In this document: in pieces, positions 11,875 through 24,500 of the stretch
How positions within the stretch are numbered: position 1 is the stretch's first letter
How the letters are laid out: each line of letters starts with the position of its first letter
Assembly (NCBI GenBank): GCA_013397455.1
Contig: VYZB01000077.1
Location: 155,516-219,515, forward strand
Direction: 5' to 3'
DNA: 64,000 nt
Source of the DNA: Crotophaga sulcirostris
Lineage: Eukaryota; Chordata; Aves; Cuculiformes; Crotophagidae
Position numbers and translations under genes: made by a program
The notes under the pieces: model-generated
The model's input: only the letters and a program-made list of their open reading frames with translations
The model's database searches: none
Told to the model about the DNA's origin: nothing

Positions 11875-12976
11875 TAAAGGGGTGTAAGAATTTCCGACCA
11901 ACATTCATGATAAAAGATCTTGTAAAACAAACTTGACATCTTCAGGTGTGACAGAGGAATCATATCCTCAATCAAGACGGTCACCTGGTTTGCTTTTACA
12001 CAGTTATTTATTTTGATATGGAAGCCAGAGTAATGCAAAAGTCAAATGTCACATTAAAATATTTTTTTAAAACTGACTGATGGTTCTCAAAAAGTAATTG
12101 GAAAAACATCAGTACTTTGGCATTATTCTGGTGAGGTCATTCTTGGATTAATTCTGCTGGGCTATTTTATTAACATTCTTTTTAATGACATGGAAGATGA
12201 CATTATAGTGCTACCCATAAAGTTTACAGAAGACACAGATACCAGGAAAACAGTGAAGTAACAGATGACTAAAACAAGCTGATCCAAATCACCTGCTACA
12301 AAAGACGTATGCAGCACAGCAAAATCTAAGATCATACATTGAAAGACAGTTAATAGAGGCTGGCCGTGCAGGTTCAGAACTGGAAAAGTTTGGTGGATCA
12401 GGAGCAAGAGAGGCAACTGAGCATGCCAGTCTGCTGCTGTTGTTCAGAGATGTTAATATAATCCTTAGATTTATCAACAGGAAAGATTATGCAAGAGTAC
12501 ATGGTAGTCTGTTTCATCTGGTTTTTGGCACCGATGCAACCACTTTTGGAATAAAATACAGTGTCTGTAAATCAGGGATTTAAAATGAAAAAAAATTAAG
12601 GGAAAGTCCCCTAAAGAGCTGCAAGAATTATTAGAACATATTTTACAACAGAAGAGTCAAGGCAAAAAAAAACCTGACATATTAAATCATTTTCTGTAAG
12701 TACACTTTATAAAATAGTTTCCCAAGCTAACAGGCGAATGTGTAAGGTCTAACAGCTGGAGAGATTTAGATAAAAGTCTTGGTTTAAGTTGCTTTTAGTA
12801 TATTAATTAAATGTAACATCGATTTTCAGATGTTGAGTTTTTGGAGCTGTCACTGAATAGTTCAATAATGAGCATTTTGCCAAGGTGATATCCTCTAGTT
12901 CAGCAGGAAGCTTATATTCTGTTCTGTGTGGATCAAAGTAGATGTTCACAGCAGTTCTATAATCTGCAAATCTGTA
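11875..12976 (+). mobile_element. Ancient CR1/L3-like LINE remnant (reverse transcriptase part to 3' end)
   Basis: Degenerate similarity to the ancient amniote CR1/L3 group can be followed in order. GTAAAACAAACTTGACATC is near 11920. An RT-like stretch near 12160-12240 translates as LGYFINILFNDMEDD and IKFTEDTDT, resembling the CR1 pattern LFNIFINDLxxG...KFADDT, with both catalytic aspartates altered. Then come TTTTTGGCACCGATGCAACC (about 12522), AACAGCTGGAGAGATTTAGA (about 12747) and a 3' end CTCTAGTTCAGCAGGA (12892 on). It carries many stops and indels. The judgement is by eye against remembered consensus sequence, and the boundaries are approximate. Confidence 0.6.
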
Positions 12977-15900
12977 TTACAGCTGATATTAGCCCTTTAA
13001 CCTTTAAAATCTCAGAGATGTGTCTCCTATGTAGGGTAAGACAAAGCTGTCAGGCTTGTAAATGTTTAGTGAACATGCGTAGAATTTTAGCCTGAATTAG
13101 ATTTTTTTGTTCAGCTCTGGTGAAAGTAAGTGGCTAGAAATAGTCCTTATTTTTCTTGCATTTTATCCAAACCAAATGATGGTTTGGAGCTGAGGGAGTC
13201 TTCACTTTTAAGAAACCAAACAGGTCACCTAAACTGACCTTCTAGAATAATCAGGATAAGGACCATCAACCTATAGCCTGTTACCAGGAAAGGTGGAAAA
13301 GTGATGAGGTATTATACATTAACTGCTGTTTGTTTACTACAGGTCATTTGGGAACTATCCCTCTGCTTCATTTGGAGCACCTTAATTGTATTATTCTGTT
13401 TATCAGCATTTCAATAAGGAAGGTAGAGATTAGAAATTCATTTTTAATATAACAGCATTTTAAGATATGTGTAGATATATTTTTTCAAAGATTTCTTCCA
13501 TATGTATCTATAAATATGCTCTTATAGAATAAATTCCCTACATGCTTATTTCTTTAAAATGTGAAATGAGTAAAAACAATTAAAGTAGAAAGGAGTAACC
13601 TACTGCCCTGGCAGACTGAGGGAGTACAGAATGACTGTTAACACTGTCTGGAAACTTTTATTTTTAATTTTTAGTGCCACCTTTCATCTTCAGAAAATAA
13701 GTAGCCTGTTCTGCTGTGCTCCTGGACTGAACTCAGTAGTGTGCTGGAGTTACGCAGTGGCTGACCTAAGAGTGCATAGTTTCTGAGGAGAAGCCAGATT
13801 TCTCTTTATCCCTAAAGCTTCTGAATGTTCAGAGACTTCAGAATTCTAGGGCTGCATTGGGGAATTCTTTTGGTTTAGTCAGTAATTGTAAGTGCTTTAT
13901 GGTCATCCTAACAAATTATTCTGTTGTCGTTTGAGAGTAAATCTGCCTTAGATCCTCCATAAAAGTTTAAAAATACGTTTGTTAAGGAATATAAAGAGAA
14001 AAGAACTCTCACTCTCATGAAAAGAGAATGAGGAAACCTGGTTTTGGAATGAAAATATGAATCTGTAACACTTACTGAGCACTTTCATTAGATTAGCCAG
14101 AAATCCTGTATAAAATTGTTCTGTGCTTTTTCCAAATTTCCAGTGGTTAAGAACACAGATACAGAATGAAAAATTTTCAATTCTTCCTTCCATGTATCTG
14201 AATCAAAGCCATTTCTCACATCTGAATGTAACATAAACTTTAATTTGGATTAAGATCTTTAAACAACTTTATTTACAGAAAAGTTTACAGCAGCTGTTTT
14301 AGTAATCAAATTTATGTTTCATTTTTTCTATGAATCTGTTACATCCTTAAGAATATTATCTGTGCAGTAAGCAAGTGATAGGAACAGTATTGATTCTCTA
14401 AATATCCCCATTTCTGGCACTATATTTGAAAAATATCGGTTCATACTTCTTATGCCATACATAAAAATGTTATTCTCTGTGTACTTATTTTCTAATGTTT
14501 AAAAATCAAAGATTAAAATCATTTCAGAGATCATAAGAAGGAACCATAGGAATGTATCGTAGCTTTATGAAGGTGAAAACTTACATAAAGCACTATAACA
14601 AAGTCACCATTTGTCTGCTGCTCCAGAATAGCTGTCAGTTTGCAGGCATTTACCCTAATAAATGATAGGGAAATCATCTTTTTTTGACTCAGAATTAGGC
14701 ACCTCCTAATTACCTTATATTTACCACAGTGTGAAGCGTGCAGAGAGATGCTTGACCACAAACCAGAACTAACTGTTTTTTCTAATTGCTCATTAGTAGA
14801 TTCTAGCCCTAGAATCAGCTTGCATGCTGGTATCCCACCTTGAATATGAGCTAGTTTAAGATGGTCTTTGATTTGGGTAAAGCAGGTTTGAATTGCAGAA
14901 AATGCCAATGTAGTTTACATTCGTGGAATCACATTTGGTTTGTCTTATATGTGTATCCATGTGTTTTCCTAGGTCAGGTACAAGCCCAGGCACCAGTGTT
15001 CTACTATATTGTCGGTTTTTTGTTTCATAGGTAAAGATTTTTAAGCTACACAGAGTGTTTAACCTGTTTTTTACCTGCATCTAAAATCATTACATTTTGT
15101 TGAATGTTACCCAGTGTGCTGCTCCTCTCATCTCTTTGTTCACTTAAAATCCAGTTAGTAAGGGATATAACTGCTGTGATGTTAGAATAATAGATCACTA
15201 TTTGCCTGATCCTGAAAAAAAACCAACCTCTGAGTAAGAATTTTATGCTAAATTAAATGGACATTCCTGATGCGGTGGAATTACCAGACTAGTCCTAATA
15301 CTTCCTGGCACTACATTTTAGGAAAATAACTTTAGTCCCTCCTAAAGTTAAAACTAATCTGATGGTTGTATTTTTAACTACAAAAGTGACTGACTTACTA
15401 GAAGCTGGAAGGGCAGGTTTTGAGCAGGACTGGAGTATTTCTGCTACAGCTCTTGTAGTGCACCTGTGTTAGTCACTCTTGGACTGTTCAGACTAATTTT
15501 GGCTTTTGCTATTTTGAGCTCTTGCAGGACACTAAAGTCTTATTTATGGTACTTGTCTTAAAGCATTGAATGCTCATTTCGTAGATGTCTACGAAACAGG
15601 TAGTAGTTTATTGCATAATAACCATGTGCTCCGCAAATATTGTTTGATTGTTTTTTAGGATATCAGGAAACTCAGCTTTGGGCTGAAAGTTATAGTCATC
15701 AGAAGAGGAAGCAGAATGCTCATAGCAGGCTAAAGAAGATGAGATTTACTTCTTTGTATAAAGCATAGGCTCATTAGATTATTGTCATAAACAGATAACA
15801 CATTTTTCTTTGATCTTTGTATAAAATCGGCAACCCGGTACTTAAGGTGTCACTTTTCTTCTGTCTCTGTAGATGTGATCTCTTGATTCAGACCATAGCA

Positions 15901-16378
15901 CCTGTTTTTTTTAGCCTAGTTTATCTAATGTTATTGTGCTTACGTTATATGTAACCTGACTGACAATGGAGAAGTCCCCTCCCCCTCCACAAAGATTAAT
16001 TCTTTAAGATACCGAGTTGTTGTTTGAGCTGCAGGCTCCGCTTGCCATTCAGCCAGAAGCTGTCTTGCAGCTATCAGGATGCTGTTTCAGGATATATTTC
16101 AGGTAATGAATGAGTTCCTGGCTCCTGCGAGGTTCTAATAGGTGCAAGATGGGTTTTTTTTAAGTGCAAGTAGTAAATCAACTTGATTTCCATGTTATTT
16201 TCAAATATGCAAAGCATTAGATGGCCAACTCCAAGTGAATTTTAATAGTATTAGGCAATGATCTCCTTCACTGTTCCTAGCAATTCTTGGTTCAGTATAA
16301 CCGGAAAATTTTAAATGGGATCCTAAACGATAACAGAAGTATTGACCTGATTTTGGTCACATGGGCAGTCCCAATTAG

Positions 16379-16575
16379 AATCATAGAATGGTTTGGATTG
16401 GAAGGGACGTTTAAAGGTCATCTAGTTCATCCCCTTGCCACGGATAGGGACATCTTTCACTAGATAAGGTTACTAAAAGCCCCATCCAGCCTGGCCTTGA
16501 ACACTTCCAATGAAGGGGCATCCACAACTTTTTAGGGGAACCTGTTTCAGTGTCTCACCACTGGAGAGAAAGATG
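16379..16575 (-). mobile_element. CR1 LINE 3' stub
   Basis: On the + strand it opens with the reverse complement of the CR1 3' end, AATCATAGAATGGTTTGG, then GGAAGGGACGTTTAAAGGTCATC and the CR1 tail CCAGCCTGGCCTTGAACACTT. About 200 bases of the 3' end remain, antisense to JPH1 in its last intron. It is better preserved than the copy at 757-1232, so probably younger. Confidence 0.95.
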
Positions 16576-18831
16576 CTAAATTCGAATCTTAGAGGAAATC
16601 AATAGCATAATCACAATTCCTGTTGAAAAATATGTAACATTACTGTGTATGTACTATTCTTGTCATGAGATTCTGGCATTTTTATTGCAGAAGAAATCAT
16701 TAAATGGAAGGTTCAGTCTAAGGGTGTTGGCACTGACATTCCAAGACAACAAAAGTGAGGAATTCTGGAAGGAACTGTTCTTTCAAGTAAAGCAAGTTTT
16801 ATTGCTCAGTGTCTCTCAATATGGTTTTCATGCATAAACCTCACATTTGCCAAAAGCATTTGGTAGGAATACTGGTGGGAACTTGGATTTCCTTCACAGT
16901 AGAAAAGCATGGAAGTACCCAAGCTTTGACTGTACTAGAAAGAGAAAGAAGAAATTAACCGTGAGGTATACTCTGCTACAGCAAGACTCCTTGCAGTCCT
17001 GTGATCAGAAACGTAATCACACCTGGAGTTGTGCTTTCCTTTTATGCCTGTTGTCTGTCACCAAGTGTCTCATATTCTTTGGCACATAGTGGCTTACTTC
17101 CAGTAAGAAGGAAGGAACATGGTTCCACTTCTGTTCTGTGACCTGATGGTTAAAACATACCACTGGTAAGTGGGAACTGGATATTCAAAATCCCTTTGAC
17201 TAATGTGACCTTAAACCTAGCTTTCAATTTCCTAGTGAATATTTTAGCCGTTCTGTCATTAAGCTAAGTGTGACTGTTGCTGCCAATACCATTACCCTTA
17301 TGGCAATATTTAACTAGCATCCTGATAGCCTCAGTCATTGTTTGAACTTGAACTCCTAGTTCCTCAGTGTGTGAATAGATGCCTAGGAATAGGTGCAAAA
17401 GGAGCTTTAATGACCTTTATGGATAGAGGTGCTAATTGGGTTTAAACTGCCCAGAGATTTAGGTAGTACTTAACATATTTTGTGTCTTATTCAAGAACTT
17501 AGTAGTACACATCTGGCCTGCCATCTCAGCTGCTGTGTAAAGATTTGTTCTGGTAGGAAGTGTTTAATGAGACTGTTCCAGGATGAGAACGTGATATAAT
17601 AATGACACAAGTACTATTCAATAGCTTCCCAATTACATGGCTGCAGCAAGTTAATAACAGCAAGTTCTTATACCTTCCAGAAATTATATAGCTAATATTA
17701 GTATTGTCATGAAGCATAATGAACTACTGCAAAGCATGTCTCATATGAAAAGTGAAAAAGATTATGTCATTTCTCATGAAATATATACCTTCTTATGCAA
17801 CTCAGTGATCCTTACATAGCTCAGAAGATGGTTTTCTGCAGAGATTTCTTTCAGTGGGCTTTTTTGTGGTTTAGGAAGGTATTGTCTGAGTGAAGTTTTT
17901 CTGTTTCTGCTTACAGTAAATGTGCAACCTAAAAATATAAGTATATAGAAATGTCTGTGAAAATACATTGTAGTAAACCAAATATGTTAAGAGAAAAACA
18001 GAAGAACTGAGAATTTCCATCTGTCCAGGATATTATATCAATTTGCTCATTAGAAAGCAGCCGTGTTTTAAAAAATTCATACAAAATTGCTGAAAAGAAT
18101 TAAGTCCTTTGTTCTCTGGCTTCACAGAAAGACTAAAATTATGTAATGATTAATTTTCTCACTGAATTTAGCTTCAGCTAGGACGGAAAGAAGTATTTTG
18201 ACTTTTCATTTCTTCAGTACATGGGTCTGTAAGATAAGTGTCAGAGTAAATCAAAGCAAGATTAATTTTGTGTGTGTAAAATTGTGGTTTAATCTGTAAT
18301 GGAAACGTTGCTAGGTATGTTAATGCAATGGTAAGTAACTTTTTTTTCCCCTTTTGGTTATCAAAAAAACAGGGTATTTATTTCATAAAACCCATTGTCG
18401 TGTCTGTTTTGGAACAGACTGGAATTAGAGAAGGAACCTACTATAAGGATGAAGAGCAGCCCTCTGGCTTTTCTAAAATAGTTCAAGTTCTTTGTTTTGC
18501 TTTATTTTAGGCTGATACTGGTTTTGTATTGATGGTTTTGTGTTCATTTGTTTATGCAGTCATATTTGTCAGATGGTTTAATCTCAGTGAGATTAGGAAC
18601 AGTGTAATAATGTACTCTCACTTATGCAGCTAATTTTCACACAGATGATATTTAGCTCACCTGAATATGACAGGTAATGACTGTTCCAGAGACAGAGTCT
18701 GTATCTTTAATATTTAGGTAAGCTTTCAGAGCAAGGTCAAAATAGGTAGAAATGATGAAGTCAGATCATGTTCATTGCTGTGCAGTGTGTGACAGGTTGC
18801 ATGAATTCTGATATCTTTATTTTATTTTCAG

Positions 18832-18912
18832 GGCCCTAACTCAGTCATGATCGCCCTGGTAATGCTGTTGAATATTGGTTTAGCCATTCTTTTTGTCCAT
18901 TTTCTAACTTGA
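18832..18912 (+). CDS. JPH1: Junctophilin-1, last coding exon (C-terminal membrane anchor)
   Basis: This 27-codon exon starts after TTTTCAG and reads GPNSV, then MIALVMLLNIGLAILFVHF, then LT and a TGA stop at 18910-18912. The hydrophobic run is the single C-terminal transmembrane segment that inserts junctophilins into the endoplasmic/sarcoplasmic reticulum membrane, and it matches the junctophilin-1 C-terminus almost residue for residue. It joins the preceding exon in phase 0 (ENSS then GPNS), which is the expected protein sequence across the junction. The divergent part before it varies between species while this anchor is nearly invariant, which makes the gene assignment firm. Confidence 0.97.
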   Translation, partial: GPNSVMIALVMLLNIGLAILFVHFLT

Positions 18913-18927
18913 TTGGAATTAGGAAAG

Positions 18928-18933
18928 GTAAGA
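18928..18933 (+). other. JPH1: Candidate splice donor just after the JPH1 stop
   Basis: The sequence AAAG/GTAAGA lies 15 bases after the stop codon and is close to the ideal U1 match. A stop this near the last junction would escape nonsense-mediated decay. A plausible acceptor is TGTTTTGACCCTTCAG ending at 19090. If used, the last coding exon is 18832-18927 and the 3'UTR continues from about 19091. This is an inference from motifs only. Confidence 0.5.
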
Positions 18934-20858
18934 AAGGTCTTGTTTTCATATAAAATCACCATATCCACCCCACCTCAATGATAAAGTTGTAATTTTTTGC
19001 ATACTTTTAATGTTCCCTACTTTAATTTTAGCTATGCCTGAATGTGATTCAACATAGTTATTTAATAATGTAACTGTTTTGACCCTTCAGTGAAGTCATG
19101 ACAACTAGTGGTGTTAGCCCACAGTTCTCTGCAGTTGTGTCATCAGCCTTTTAAATGGCACCTGTCATACTCAGACACAGGGAAGGAGGCTTGGACTTGG
19201 GATGGGACGCAAGAGAGATGAAACTTGGAAAATTCAGCCAGGAGCCCAGATCAGTTTCTCTGATGATGGCTTGTGGCTTTGGGGTCTTCTGAAAGTTGAA
19301 GCAAGCAGCCATGTTGGAAAACAAACAAAATAATCTGCTGAAGCAGCCCCGCCGGTGAAGTGCGTTGGCTTCTCCATCTGTTCCAGCAGAGTGTGACTAA
19401 ACTGGAAATGTATGGAGCTGCACTTTTTGTTGATGGAAGCTAACAGCTGCCTTACTATTTTACCGTCTGATGTTTTTAGTGGGGAGATGGGAAAACGACT
19501 GCCAGAGGAATGTGGTCAGAGGATTCTGTTGCTGTGGAAGTGATTCCAGCGTTCACTCCTATCTCATTAGAAGAAATAGTTAGCAGCATCAGTCACCAGT
19601 CTTATTCCATTACCTGCTGCTTTTAACATCTCCTGCAGTGTTCTGGGAGATCGAATTTCATTTGCCTGTGCATGATTCTGTTCATTCGTTGTTTATGAAA
19701 TTTGATGTATAGCCATAACATAGTGTCTAGTCCAACCTGGAGAAAGCTACCGATTCTGCCTAGCGGCAGAAGCAAAAAATGAAATCTGTACTTCTAATCT
19801 GAAGATAAAATTCTGAAGTTAATTTTCCTAGACCTGAAGAGCTGCTTTGCTTTAAGGTTTAGAAAGTAATATACCATGACTGCAAAATTTTAAAATGTTG
19901 ATATCTTCCTTAAACCGCTCAAATGCTTATGTCAGTAGCAAGCACAATTTTTCATAATAAAATAATAAGAATCTTAAGCTGATATCAGCACATTCAAAAC
20001 AGTAAGTGAAATATCAGAATAAGCCAAGAGATACAGGGTTTGCATGTTGACTTTTTTTTTATTTTGTCTTTTTTTTTTTTAATTCTGGTGCTGTGGTAAT
20101 TGGTGATTTGAATTACTATGTTTCAACACTGAGGTATTTTTCCAGCAGTTAAAATAAAGTCCTGTCTGACTGCACATTAATGCCAATGACAGTTAATCTA
20201 GCTAATGCGCATAATAAATTATCGTAATTTTAAAATATTAGATTTGTGTTGAATACATTCAGGTAGAGCATTTAGAAATGTTAAATGACTGTTTATCGAT
20301 TTGATGCCTTCAGTGTCTTTGAAGTCCATTTATAATTGTACCTCAGCATTAAAAAGCCTCAAAATTTTTCATTTCAAAGTTTGTCTTAAGTAGTTTCACA
20401 GCCCTTTGTTCAAATGATGTGATCATGTTTCTTCTTATGTGCCATTATACTGTAATTATTGTACCCTTATATTAATCAAAAGCATGCTTATTTACTGAAA
20501 ATATGTGGTGTGATCATTTGGCAAGTAAATATTTTAATTTAAAGCTACAAAAAAGGCAAAGGGCTTGTATTATGTTTTATTTTATCTCTACTAGAAAATC
20601 TTTCATACAGTATAGTTTTTGAACCTGTTTGTAAACTTTCTAAGTGTTTGCATGGTTTAACAGGCGACATTCTTACAAAGTATGTTAGCTATCTTTTAAT
20701 GCAGCACATTAAAGTAATGTAGGTGTGGACTGAATATTGTGCAGCAAAGCAGCTCCAAACAGGGCAGTAACATCGTGGTGTTTTTTACAGAAGTATGTTG
20801 AGAATCCTGTGTTTTGACCAGTGTGGATAAAGAAGAAAGCAGAAAGAGAGCAAATGAA

Positions 20859-20864
20859 AATAAA
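20859..20864 (+). terminator. JPH1: Possible proximal polyadenylation signal of JPH1
   Basis: AATAAA followed by CTTGTATATTTATTTTTT, a U/GU-rich downstream region. It may give a shorter 3'UTR isoform. Canonical hexamers are frequent in AT-rich DNA, so this is weak on its own. Confidence 0.3.
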
Positions 20865-21452
20865 ACTTGTATATTTATTTTTTAAAAAGAAAGTTTAAAT
20901 TGTGTTTTAAATTTAGGAAAGTAATTTTTAAATAAGAACAAAATTTTAAAAGTTACTGTGTAAGCCTTGACGTAATGGACAAAATGTTCCATCCAACAGT
21001 GAAATCACCCCCTGTCTCCTTACATGGAGAGGTAATTTTGTAACTGACGTATTTAATTCCTATTAAATGTTTAATTAAAATACTTTATGCTCCGGAAATA
21101 ATGGGTAATAAAGCTTATGAAAATGTTTATAAAATTAAGTAAGCATGTTAGTACCATTTATAAATATGTATGATTTATAAGCTTTTTTAAAACAAAGCTC
21201 AAACGAATTGTTGGTATTTTTCTAAAATGTGCACAGCTGTATTTTACATGAAAGGCTATTTATAATTGGTTGTTATACTGTACACTACATTTTGGACAGC
21301 ACAATGAAGCCTGCCAACGTACTTAATAATGTCATTTTGTCTATTTAAAGTTTCTTTCTGTCAAAGAATGAACTCTTTATCTATGAGTTTCTCTATTTAT
21401 AATTCTTGACCCAAAATGTACAATGTACAGTTTTCACAACTGTATTTGCTCT

Positions 21453-21458
21453 AATAAA
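21453..21458 (+). terminator. JPH1: Likely distal polyadenylation signal of JPH1
   Basis: CTAATAAAAATAAG is preceded within 40 bases by three TGTA elements (AATGTACAATGTACAG and ACTGTATTTG), the binding sites of cleavage factor Im. It is followed by a T/GT-rich region (TAGTTTTTCCTGTTTATGG, then TTTGTTCTGTCTCTGG). This arrangement is typical of a strong 3' end. Another AATAAA at 21534 could serve as an alternative. Confidence 0.6.
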
Positions 21459-21540
21459 AATAAGTTGGTTATTAATAGAGTTTCAGACTAGTTTTTCCTG
21501 TTTATGGATTACTTTGTTCTGTCTCTGGAGTTGAATAAAC

Positions 21541-24500
21541 GAGGAGCAAAGCAGGAAAATGGGTGAAGTCCTGGTCCTTTTGAAATCATTGTTATTTACT
21601 CTTTTCAACACAACGATTCTGGGAAACAATTTAAAGTATAAAAAAAAAAAAAGACAAATTTCCTTATGTGTCCTCTTGTATCTTCTGATACAGGACTTTT
21701 TGTGTCTTTATAAGTTATTCTCCCAATACAGGGATGATTTAATCAATCTGGTTTTAATCAGCGTCTGGTCCATTAGCAGTTGTTCTTGTAAGTGAATAAA
21801 CAACTTTTTTATACTTCCCTCCTCCTCAAAGTGTTCATAGGTTCACAATTAATATTAAGTTTGTTCAATATTCTACGCAGCAAAAATTCACCATTACGAC
21901 TATCTTAAAACCACCACATTTCCTGAACTAGTAAATCAACTGAGAATTTTATTTTCTGTGATTCCAGTTTGGATTATTAGCCAACTGTACTGAAATCCTA
22001 ACGTTTAGTTGAAAAGGAGAGCAAGTGAGCTTAGTAGTTCCTGCTTAATGGAAACGTAATTTTAGGAAGTAGTTGTGGCTGTCTTATTCATTAAAATAAT
22101 TTTACCAGCATGAAGCTCAACTTTAAGAATTTGTATTTTCTGCATTGTAACACACTCCCTAAAGAAAATTTTTGGCTCCTCAAGAATAGAAAAATACATT
22201 CTCAAGAAAAACAAACAGAAATAACTATAATGCCAGAAAATTTTAAAGTCAAGTTCACTGAGACTGTTCTCTGACATTCTGTGATCCACGTCGTATAATA
22301 CATTCAATAATAAAAGTAAAGTTGACATGAAATATTTCTTAAGTTCTGCGAATGTGAGAACGCACTCAACCATATATAAATCTTAACAGCAACAAGCAAA
22401 GGATTTGCCCAGAAATAGGAAAAAAAGGAGTTTTCAGAATCAGCTTAGTAACCTGACAGCTTTCTGTGCCCTTCAGTGCTCATAATTCTCAAAACTGTAC
22501 ATGAAAATACAACCATTTTTCTATGGTGCCTGGAAGCAGATGGACATTTGTCCTGTGAGATGTTTATACCAGTGATTTATATCACTTGTAAACTTATAAA
22601 TGGGTTTACATGGAAAGGTATCTGCTATGCCTAAGGGGAAAAAAAACGCATGCCCACAGAATGCAACTTAATGCTCTAGATTTGCTCTAGCATGGAAATT
22701 TTTACCCCACTTCAGTGCAAGGAAATTTTTTCTCAGGCAAAGTAGTTTCTTCTGGCACAGTTGTGTGTTTACCCACAGATGCCAGTAGGCAGTGAGCTTT
22801 CACTTCTGAATTTGAGGTCAGAAGTTTCTTGGGCAACTCTGTTTATCCGACTGAACAATATATGTAGTGTACACAGGAAAACAGTAAATGAATTATGTTG
22901 AGGTGCCAAAGGCTGAAGAGAAAATATCATCTGTTATCATTGGTTTTTTTAGTGTATCTACTCTTTTCTTTACTTAGTATGTACAGTCCTCACTTTACCT
23001 TCCCATCAGGAACGCGGTAAGGTACACAAGGAGTGTGGAATTTGTGTTCCAAAACGAGGGATTCAGTTTTGAAAGCAGAAATTTCATCATATATGGCTAT
23101 GACTTGCCTTTCAGATACAGACATATGTTAAAAAAACTATTAATACAACTGAGTGCTGACTTTAAAAGGACTAAACGCCTCTTTGCAAGAATTTGGTTAA
23201 AAGTCTGGAAATAGTTATTTACATAACTTTTTAAAGACACATTACATATCTAGGAAAAGCTGTATTAAGATACAGTTACACAATATTAAAAGATTCTGAC
23301 AATAACCTGGATGCAATGATAAAAGCCTGCAGAAATTCACTACATACTGAGTTACAGTAACATTCTTAGTTGCTGACTAAATAACTTACACATTGTTAAT
23401 AAAATGTGGTTGTGAATTATATCAAAATAGTTTTATTCATAGCTCATTAGAACCGTTAAGTCAGGGAGGAGAGTTTGCATACAGTTCTATGGAAATGTAA
23501 TTCAGTAAACAAAGCAAATTAAGAGATGGGAAATTAAATAAGCCTTTAAAATGAAGTATTTTTTTCATTCTCTCATTTAATATCACAGAAACAAGAAAAA
23601 AATAGAAACTATGTTAAGTCTGAGCAAGAAACTGATTTTTTTTGTGCTGTAGCTGAGCCATCTACAGTATCCATCTCAATTTTTTTCCTGCTGAACGCAG
23701 AAACTGCAAAATAGGAGACATTACACCTCCTACCATTGTAGGAGGTAAATATAATTTCCATACACAACATCTTTAAGAAAAGCTGTCTACAATGTCAGTG
23801 GCTTTCAGACAAGGAGGAAAAAGTAAAACTTCAACTGAACAGTTTATGTTGTGACCATCACTGTAACAGCTGAACAAATCCCTCACCCCTATAAAACCAA
23901 TAGCCAAAATGAAGCTGGTAACCGTATTTGTTAAAATCTCTCATGTTTCTTCCTTTTCTTTGCTAGAAAGAGAACAAAAAAGGCAAGAAAAGATGGGTGT
24001 TTTTCTTATCTGATAATCTAAATTTCATCATGTCAGTATGCGTTTGTTTCAGCTAATGTTTTTTTCACAATCACTTGGGTCTCATTATCTAGGAGATTTT
24101 AGGTGCAAACAGGCTGATACTGAGTGTTGTTTCTCCAAGAGGAAGAGCTTGAATTTTTTTTAGTGACGGAAAGGAACAGGATTTTCCTTACCACCCTTTA
24201 AATTACTTTGGTTGTATTTTTTCTGTGCTTCCACTTTTTTTTTTATTACTTTTTATCCTCCACTGGCTGCTAACCAACCCCCAACTCTAGAAAATTCATC
24301 CCCCTCTCCTTTTCTCTACACACAGCCATTTACCCCCACACTTCAGGCACTTACAACAGTAACTCATGCTTTTTTTGCTGGGCACGCTTGTTTAGTAACA
24401 AGTTTAGCTCTTTATGGCTAAGGAAACCATCTCTCTTGCAATCTGTCCTACACCAAATTGCATGTGTCATGTAACAATTTTCTGTGGTCCAATTTTTTGC

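Larger units (their letters stand above)
11426..18831 (+). other. JPH1: JPH1 last coding intron
   Basis: It runs from GTGAGT at 11426 to TTTATTTTCAG ending at 18831, about 7.4 kb, phase 0. It contains an old CR1/L3-like LINE (11875-12976) and a young CR1 stub (16379-16575). The rest is AT-rich with no supportable gene; the open frames inside it are short and featureless. The exon frame stays open for 20 codons into the intron, to a TGA at 11486-11488. Confidence 0.93.
18913..21480 (+). other. JPH1: JPH1 3'UTR region (inferred)
   Basis: The 2.5 kb after the stop is repeat-free and AT-rich, with AU-rich elements (ATTTATTTTTTAAA near 20873, several TATTTATAAT). It carries several AATAAA hexamers (20153, 20859, 21107, 21453). 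No open frame stands out. The lack of any repeat, unlike the flanks, and the polyadenylation cluster at its end fit a long regulated 3'UTR. It may be interrupted by the short intron proposed at 18928-19090. Confidence 0.65.
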
